The notes under the pieces were generated by a model. It made no database searches, had not been told where the DNA came from, and was given only the letters and a program-made list of their open reading frames with translations. From Prescottella subtropica (lineage in GTDB: Bacteria > Actinomycetota > Actinomycetes > Mycobacteriales > Mycobacteriaceae), in assembly GCF_005434945.1 (NCBI RefSeq), contig NZ_SKCH01000010.1, forward strand, positions 1 through 64,000: a stretch of DNA of 64,000 nt. Direction: 5' to 3'. Within the stretch, counting starts at the first letter, position 1. Each line of letters begins with the position of its first letter. Both the position numbers and the translations under genes were made by a program. This document shows, one piece after another, positions 57,695-64,000 of this stretch.

Positions 57695-57826
57695 TTACTT
57701 CTGGCCCAGCTTGCCGAGCTCGTCCAGCGAACCGGTGAAGAACACGAGGGCTTTCAGCGAGCTGTTGGCGTTGCTGGCCAGGTCGGAAACGAACTTCAGG
57801 AAGGGCAGAACCTCGGCGGAACCCAT
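57695..57826 (-). CDS. Small 43-residue gene of unknown function
   Basis: On the minus strand an ATG (57824-57826) follows TAGGAGA by five bases and opens a 43-residue frame ending in TAA at 57695-57697. The product MGSAEVLPFLKFVSDLASNA continues through NSSLKALVFFTGSLDELGKL and ends GQK. It has hydrophobic residues spaced as in amphipathic helices. A strong ribosome binding site, a terminator just after it and operator repeats before it argue that it is real. It resembles in size and character the small cell-wall channel peptides of mycolata, but this is speculation. Confidence 0.7.
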   Translation of the reverse strand: MGSAEVLPFLKFVSDLASNANSSLKALVFFTGSLDELGKLGQK

Positions 57827-57853
57827 GATTTCTCCTAGCTACGTGGTGGTGAG

Positions 57854-57936
57854 GGAAGGTAACCCTTCCTTGCCCTGAATTAGTAACGTGTTCGAGGCCG
57901 ACCCGCAATGAGATTGTGATGGAGGTAACCCTTACT
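57854..57936. promoter_or_regulatory. Paired operator-like repeats between the small gene and tetR
   Basis: GGAAGG-TAAC-CCTTCC (57854-57869) is a perfect 6-bp inverted repeat. AGGTAACCCTT recurs at 57923-57933, running on into CCTTACT (57930-57936), the half-site found at the mce promoter. The pair lies in the divergent region between the 43-residue gene and the tetR gene and fits TetR autoregulation. Confidence 0.5.
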
Positions 57937-57962
57937 TCTGGTGGCTCGACGAGAGGAAACGG

Positions 57963-58616
57963 ATGCGTGCACCGCAACAGGACCGGAGTCGGCTGACGCG
58001 GCATCGACTGCTCGAGGCGACGGTCGACTGTCTGGTCGAGTTCGGATGGTCGGCCACCACGGTGGCGGTGGTCGCACAGCGGGCCGGCGTGTCGCGGGGT
58101 GCGGCGCAGCATCACTTCCCGACCCGAGAGGACCTCATCACCGCGGCGCTCGAGTTCATGTTCGACGGCCGGATCGAACAGGCGCGCCGGGAGATCACGG
58201 AACTGCCGGAGGGGGAGGGGCGTACCGAGGCGGTCGTCGCCCGGCTCGTCGACTACTACACGGGGACCCTGTTCAAGGCGGCGCTGCAGGTGTGGACGGC
58301 GGCGGCCGCGGACCCGGCGCTACGGGCGCGGATCCTGCCGCTGGAGGAGCGTTTCGGCCGCGTCGTGCACCGCACCGCCGTCGAGAGTCTCGGTGTCGAC
58401 GACTCCGACCCTGCGGCCCGGCGCCTCGTGCAGGCCACGCTCGACTTCGCGCGCGGGCTGGGGCTCGCGGACGTGCTCACCGACGACTCGCGTCGCCGCG
58501 CCGAGATCGTGCGGTGCTGGGCCGTCCAGGTCGACGCGGCACTGGCGTCCGCACCTGCGGATCGATCGGGAATCGTCCCGTGTGACGTGCACCCGGTGCC
58601 GCCTACCTCACTTTGA
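57963..58616 (+). CDS. TetR family transcriptional regulator
   Basis: This 217-residue regulator has the N-terminal helix-turn-helix (TRHRLLEATVDCLVEFGWSA, VAQRAGVSRGAAQHHFPTRE) and a helical ligand-binding domain with a conserved LDFARGLGLADV segment. ATG 57963 follows GAGAGG. It probably controls the divergent small gene and itself, and perhaps the acyl-CoA operon upstream. In Pseudomonas a TetR protein controls the atu genes. The ligand is likely an acyl-CoA, by inference only. Confidence 0.88.
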   Translation: MRAPQQDRSRLTRHRLLEATVDCLVEFGWSATTVAVVAQRAGVSRGAAQHHFPTREDLITAALEFMFDGRIEQARREITELPEGEGRTEAVVARLVDYYTGTLFKAALQVWTAAAADPALRARILPLEERFGRVVHRTAVESLGVDDSDPAARRLVQATLDFARGLGLADVLTDDSRRRAEIVRCWAVQVDAALASAPADRSGIVPCDVHPVPPTSL

Positions 58617-58642
58617 CCTGGCCCGGAGCTGCCAGGTATCGT
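58613..58642 (+). promoter_or_regulatory. Probable promoter of the str operon
   Basis: TTGACC (58613-58618) and TATCGT (58637-58642) are separated by 18 bases. The -35 overlaps the tetR stop codon. Transcription from here gives a leader of about 300 nt before rpsL. Confidence 0.55.
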
Positions 58643-58649
58643 TGGGGGT

Positions 58650-58956
58650 CGTGTCCGACCGCAGGGGTCGCTACGCAGGCTTTACTTCTGCATGCTCGGG
58701 CCGATCAGTGTGCCTATGCGAGGCATTGGCGTGCGCGTGTTGCTGTGGCTTTCCGGCCGATTTTCGGTCAGTTTCCGCAGGTACGAGCATCCGGTTGCCT
58801 GTGTAGGGGTGCGCGACACGCCCGACCTCGTGTGCACGCGGGGATGGGTGCGGGGCAGTAGCTTTCTTGCCCCAACCGATGGATCCCTAATTTCAGAACA
58901 GCCAGGATTGCTCGACTGTGTCGAGGCGAACTGGAACCTACGAAGAAAGCCGATAC
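58650..58956 (+). other. Long rpsL leader without a gene
   Basis: About 300 bases precede rpsL. Open frames here have poor codon bias, and I accept none as genes. A TTGCCC/TAATTT pair near 58870-58895 may be a second promoter with a short 15-base spacer. The leader may hold an untested regulatory RNA. Confidence 0.4.
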
Positions 58957-59331
58957 ATGCCAACCATCAACCAGCTGGTCCGCAAGGGCCGCCGCGACAA
59001 GGCCGCCAAGGTCAAGACCGCGGCCCTGAAGGGCAGCCCGCAGCGTCGTGGCGTGTGCACCCGCGTGTACACCACCACCCCGAAGAAGCCGAACTCCGCG
59101 CTGCGGAAGGTCGCCCGCGTGCGCCTGACCAGCTCTGTCGAGGTCACCGCTTACATCCCGGGTGAGGGCCACAACCTGCAGGAGCACTCGATGGTGCTCG
59201 TCCGCGGCGGTCGTGTGAAGGACCTCCCGGGTGTGCGCTACAAGATCATCCGCGGCTCGCTCGACACGCAGGGCGTCAAGAACCGCAAGCAGGCCCGCAG
59301 CCGCTACGGCGCCAAGAAGGAGAAGAGCTAA
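58957..59331 (+). CDS. rpsL: 30S ribosomal protein S12
   Basis: S12 lies at the decoding centre. The 124-residue product is standard in length and sequence ([50 protein letters not shown]). The two Lys residues whose mutation gives streptomycin resistance (in TPKKPNS and GRVKDLPG) are wild type. It starts at ATG 58957 and overlaps rpsG (TAATG). Confidence 0.98.
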   Translation: MPTINQLVRKGRRDKAAKVKTAALKGSPQRRGVCTRVYTTTPKKPNSALRKVARVRLTSSVEVTAYIPGEGHNLQEHSMVLVRGGRVKDLPGVRYKIIRGSLDTQGVKNRKQARSRYGAKKEKS

Positions 59332-59801
59332 TGCCACGTAAGGGCCCCGCTCCCAAGCGCCCCCTGGTCGCCGACCCGGTCTACGGTTCGCCGCTGGTGA
59401 CCCAGCTCGTCAACAAGATCCTGCTGGACGGCAAGAAGTCCACCGCCGAGCGCATCGTCTACGGTGCCCTCGAGCAGGCCCGCGAGAAGACCGGCACCGA
59501 TCCGGTCGTCACCCTCAAGCGTGCGCTCGACAACGTCAAGCCCGCCCTCGAGGTCCGCAGCCGTCGCGTCGGTGGCGCCACCTACCAGGTCCCGGTCGAG
59601 GTTCGTCCGGGCCGTTCCACCACGCTGGCCCTGCGCTGGCTGGTGACCTTCTCGCGCGCCCGTCGTGAGAAGACCATGGTCGAGCGTCTCGCCAACGAAC
59701 TTCTCGATGCGAGCAACGGCCTGGGCGCTGCTGTCAAGCGCCGCGAGGACACCCACAAGATGGCTGAAGCCAACAAGGCGTTCGCGCACTACCGCTGGTG
59801 A
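59331..59801 (+). CDS. rpsG: 30S ribosomal protein S7
   Basis: S7 nucleates assembly of the 30S head. The 156-residue product ([38 protein letters not shown], ending [13 protein letters not shown]) is of normal length. ATG 59331 overlaps the rpsL stop by one base. Confidence 0.98.
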   Translation: MPRKGPAPKRPLVADPVYGSPLVTQLVNKILLDGKKSTAERIVYGALEQAREKTGTDPVVTLKRALDNVKPALEVRSRRVGGATYQVPVEVRPGRSTTLALRWLVTFSRARREKTMVERLANELLDASNGLGAAVKRREDTHKMAEANKAFAHYRW

Positions 59802-59805
59802 TACC

Positions 59806-59851
59806 ACGCCAGGCCGAGGGAGCCTCACGGCACAGACTCTCGGCCTGGCGT
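59806..59851 (+). terminator. Hairpin between rpsG and fusA
   Basis: A 13-bp perfect stem (59806-59818 with 59839-59851) with a 20-base loop begins four bases after the rpsG stop and ends 98 bases before fusA. It may attenuate or process the operon transcript. TTGT, not a U-run, follows. Confidence 0.6.
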
Positions 59852-59949
59852 TGTCACTACTGTGTCGGTTCCGTCACCGGGCCGGCTGACAAGAATAGAA
59901 GACGTGGCCCCAGAAGGGCCGACACGATCAACGAGCGGGGAAGAATCCT

Positions 59950-62052
59950 GTGGCACAGGAAGTGCTGACCGACCTGAACAAGGTCCGCAACATCGGCATC
60001 ATGGCGCACATCGATGCCGGCAAGACCACCACCACCGAGCGCATCCTCTTCTACACCGGTGTGAACTACAAGATCGGTGAGACCCACGACGGCGCGTCGA
60101 CGACGGACTGGATGGAGCAGGAGAAGGAGCGTGGCATCACGATCACCTCCGCCGCCGTCACCTGCTTCTGGAACAACAACCAGATCAACATCATCGACAC
60201 CCCGGGCCACGTCGACTTCACGGTCGAGGTCGAGCGCTCGCTGCGCGTGCTCGACGGTGCCGTTGCCGTCTTCGACGGCAAGGAAGGCGTCGAGCCCCAG
60301 TCCGAGCAGGTCTGGCGCCAGGCTGCCAAGTACGACGTGCCGCGCATCTGCTTCGTCAACAAGATGGACAAGATGGGCGCGGACTTCTACTTCACCGTGC
60401 AGACGATCATCGATCGTCTCGGTGCGAAGCCGCTCGTCCTGCAGCTGCCGATCGGCGCCGAGGACGAGTTCGACGGTGTCGTCGACCTCGTCGAGATGCG
60501 CGCGCTGACCTGGCGCGGCGTCACCGAGATCGGCACCGAGGCCACCATCGAGGAGATCCCCGCGGATCTGGCCGACAAGGCCGCCGAGTACCGCGAGAAG
60601 CTGCTCGAGACCGTTGCCGAGTCCGACGAAGCTCTCATGGAGAAGTACTTCGGCGGCGAGGAGCTCACGGTCGAGGAGATCAAGGGCGCCATCCGCAAGA
60701 TGACGGTCAACTCCGAGCTGTACCCGGTGCTGTGTGGCACCGCGTTCAAGAACAAGGGCGTTCAGCCCATGCTCGACGCGGTCATCGACTACCTGCCGAC
60801 CCCGCTGGACATCGGTGAGGTCGAGGGTCACAAGCTGAACGACGAGGAGACCATCCTCAAGCGCAAGCCGAGCAAGGACGAGCCGTTCTCGGCTCTGGCC
60901 TTCAAGATCGCTGCGCACCCGTTCTTCGGCAAGCTCACCTTCGTGCGCGTCTACTCGGGTCGTATCGATCCGGGTGCCCAGGTGCTCAACGCCACCAAGG
61001 GCAAGAAGGAGCGCATCGGCAAGCTCTTCCAGATGCACGCCAACAAGGAGAACCCGGTCGACGAGGCCGTGGCCGGCCACATCTACGCGATGATCGGCCT
61101 GAAGGACACCACGACCGGTGACACCCTGTGCGCGCAGGACAACCCGATCGTCCTCGAGTCGATGACGTTCCCGGACCCGGTCATCCAGGTCTCGATCGAG
61201 CCCAAGACCAAGTCCGACCAGGAGAAGCTGGGCACCGCGATCCAGAAGCTCGCCGAAGAGGACCCGACCTTCTCGGTCGAGCTGGACGAGGAGACCGGCC
61301 AGACCGTCATCGGCGGCATGGGCGAGCTGCACCTCGACATCCTCGTCGACCGTATGCGTCGCGAGTTCAAGGTCGAGGCCAACGTCGGCAAGCCGCAGGT
61401 CGCGTACCGTGAGACGATCACCAAGGCCGTCGAGAAGCACGAGTTCACCCACAAGAAGCAGACGGGTGGCTCCGGCCAGTTCGCAAAGGTCATCATCGCC
61501 CTCGAGCCGTACATCGGCGAGGACGGCGAGTCCTACGCGTTCGAGAACAAGGTCTCCGGTGGCCGCGTTCCTCGCGAGTACATCCCCTCCGTCGATCACG
61601 GCGCGCAGGATGCGATGCAGTACGGCGTGCTCGCCGGCTACCCGCTCGTGAACCTGAAGCTGACCCTGCTCGACGGCGCGTACCACGACGTCGACTCCTC
61701 GGAAATGGCCTTCAAGGTCGCCGGTTCGCAGGCGCTGAAGGAAGCTGCCCGCAAGGCCGGCCCGGTCATTCTCGAGCCCCTCATGGCTGTCGAGGTCACC
61801 ACCCCCGAGGACTACATGGGTGAAGTGATCGGCGACCTCAACTCCCGCCGTGGCCAGATCCAGGCCATGGAGGAACGCAGTGGTGCCCGTGTCGTCAAGG
61901 CGCTGGTTCCGCTCTCGGAGATGTTCGGCTACATCGGTGACCTGCGGTCGAAGACCCAGGGTCGCGCGAACTTCTCCATGGTGTTCAACTCCTACGCAGA
62001 GGTTCCCTCGAACGTCTCGAAGGAGATCATCGCCAAGGCGACCGGCGAGTAA
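59950..62052 (+). CDS. fusA: Elongation factor G
   Basis: EF-G drives translocation. The 700-residue GTPase has G1 [10 protein letters not shown] (19-28), [15 protein letters not shown] and the downstream G' and domain III-V sequences ([28 protein letters not shown]). The start is GTG 59950. It is the third gene of the str operon and lies 89 bases before tuf. Confidence 0.98.
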   Translation: MAQEVLTDLNKVRNIGIMAHIDAGKTTTTERILFYTGVNYKIGETHDGASTTDWMEQEKERGITITSAAVTCFWNNNQINIIDTPGHVDFTVEVERSLRVLDGAVAVFDGKEGVEPQSEQVWRQAAKYDVPRICFVNKMDKMGADFYFTVQTIIDRLGAKPLVLQLPIGAEDEFDGVVDLVEMRALTWRGVTEIGTEATIEEIPADLADKAAEYREKLLETVAESDEALMEKYFGGEELTVEEIKGAIRKMTVNSELYPVLCGTAFKNKGVQPMLDAVIDYLPTPLDIGEVEGHKLNDEETILKRKPSKDEPFSALAFKIAAHPFFGKLTFVRVYSGRIDPGAQVLNATKGKKERIGKLFQMHANKENPVDEAVAGHIYAMIGLKDTTTGDTLCAQDNPIVLESMTFPDPVIQVSIEPKTKSDQEKLGTAIQKLAEEDPTFSVELDEETGQTVIGGMGELHLDILVDRMRREFKVEANVGKPQVAYRETITKAVEKHEFTHKKQTGGSGQFAKVIIALEPYIGEDGESYAFENKVSGGRVPREYIPSVDHGAQDAMQYGVLAGYPLVNLKLTLLDGAYHDVDSSEMAFKVAGSQALKEAARKAGPVILEPLMAVEVTTPEDYMGEVIGDLNSRRGQIQAMEERSGARVVKALVPLSEMFGYIGDLRSKTQGRANFSMVFNSYAEVPSNVSKEIIAKATGE

Positions 62053-62141
62053 CCTCGGTTTCGTCGACCGCAAGCACGACCAAGTAATAACCAACCGCAC
62101 TGCTGCATACCGCAAGCACAATCAGTCCAGGAGGACATCCA

Positions 62142-63332
<1,191 letters not shown>

Positions 63333-63349
63333 GCTAGTTCTCACTGACG

Positions 63350-63387
63350 CGAATGGCGTCCACTCCTTCGGGAGTGGACGCCATTCG
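63350..63387 (+). terminator. Terminator after tuf
   Basis: A perfect 17-bp stem (63350-63366 with 63371-63387) closes on the stable tetraloop TTCG, and GGCGTTT follows. Confidence 0.9.
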
Positions 63388-63415
63388 GCGTTTCTGGGTA
63401 CTCGTCTCGGGGCGC

Positions 63416-64000
63416 CTACCGGAATGCTCGGTGTGCGTGCCGCAGGAACTCGCGCAGCGCCGGGGACGGCGCCGGTTTCCACACGAGTGCGAGGACGGCG
63501 TCGACATCGGTGTCGGCGATGGGCACCGGTACGAGGTGTGGATAGGCGGCCGCCATCGACGTGCTGAGGATCGCGACGCCCAGTCCGCGGCCGGCGAGGT
63601 CGGCCACCGCGTCCGGGGCGCTGGCCTGCATGACGACCTCACCCTCGATACCGGCCGCGGCGCACTCCCGGTCGAGGACGGTGCGGACACCGGTGCCGAC
63701 GGGCATGCAGATCAGAGGATGTTCGCACACGTCGGCCAGGCGTACCGGTGCCGACGCGGTCAGTGGATGTCCGGGTTCGACGAGGGCCGTGATCCGCTCG
63801 GAGACGACCGTCAGGGTGTCCAGGTCTGTCGGTGGGCCGCCCGCGAGCCCGACGAGAGCGACGTCGAGGTGTCCTGTCCGGACACGGTCGAGCAGGACGT
63901 CCGAGATGTCTTCGACGAGATCGACGCCGATGCCCGGATGGGCGCGGCGGCAGGCGGCCAGGGCGTCGAACAGCGGGGTGACGGTGCAGGCGGTGACCAT
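63416..64000 (-). CDS. LysR-type transcriptional regulator, effector domain (partial)
   Basis: The minus-strand frame runs from the window end to a TAG at 63416-63418 and encodes 194 residues of a LysR substrate-binding domain (LFDALAACRRAHPGIGVDLV, VRTGHLDVALVG, LAGRGLGVAILSTSMAA). The N-terminal DNA-binding helix-turn-helix lies beyond 64000. The ATG at the very edge is not the true start. It converges on tuf. Confidence 0.85.
   Translation of the reverse strand: MVTACTVTPLFDALAACRRAHPGIGVDLVEDISDVLLDRVRTGHLDVALVGLAGGPPTDLDTLTVVSERITALVEPGHPLTASAPVRLADVCEHPLICMPVGTGVRTVLDRECAAAGIEGEVVMQASAPDAVADLAGRGLGVAILSTSMAAAYPHLVPVPIADTDVDAVLALVWKPAPSPALREFLRHAHRAFR

Overview
The window is chromosomal DNA of a high-GC, mycolic-acid-producing actinomycete, most probably a Rhodococcus or close relative. 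The evidence is the very G/C-biased third codon positions, many GTG/TTG starts, a hadAB pair beside tRNA-Trp/secE/nusG, a complete mce lipid-transport operon with mas genes, mycobacterial-type RpoB/RpoC, a RamB/PrpR-type regulator, and an accD2/accA2 cluster like that of Mycobacterium tuberculosis. I see no insertion sequences, prophage genes or CRISPR arrays. Most of it is core chromosome with a few accessory islands.

Region 1 (1-7.1 kb) is the translation/transcription block: a yajQ gene, tRNA-Tyr, tRNA-Thr, tRNA-Met, rpmG, hadA-hadB, tRNA-Trp, secE, nusG, rplK, rplA, rplJ and rplL. It contains a candidate L1 site ahead of rplA and an attenuator-like hairpin ahead of rplJ. Region 2 (7.2-18.6 kb) is one collinear mce operon (mceG ATPase, two YrbE permeases, MceA-F, two Mas proteins) lying between rplL and rpoB, with palindromic operator-like sequences at its promoter and before the mas genes. 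Region 3 (18.7-26.5 kb) is rpoB-rpoC, with a strong hairpin between them.

Region 4 (26.6-34.5 kb) is accessory: a small membrane protein, an FprB-type ferredoxin/NADP reductase, a quinone-oxidoreductase-like enzyme, a MarR-regulated drug exporter, a toxin-antitoxin pair whose Fic/Doc toxin has Gln where the catalytic His should be, and a MerR regulator with a membrane partner. Region 5 (34.5-43.1 kb) is the most interesting. Two cobalamin riboswitches lie back to back and fire outward: one controls metE, the other a four-gene peptide/nickel-type ABC importer that converges on a flavin-dependent luciferase-like monooxygenase. This suggests a B12-repressed uptake system for cobalt, a corrinoid, or a nutrient needed when B12 is scarce.

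Region 6 (43.1-48.2 kb) is the methylcitrate cycle (prpD-prpB-prpC) with divergent prpR. Region 7 (48.3-58.6 kb) is a translationally coupled acyl-CoA carboxylase/dehydrogenase operon (DUF1446, fadE13, accD2, accA2, fadE12, echA7 types). It is followed by an easily missed 43-residue gene and a TetR regulator that share repeated operator-like motifs. Region 8 (58.6-63.4 kb) is the str operon (rpsL, rpsG, fusA, tuf), and the window ends inside a LysR-type regulator.
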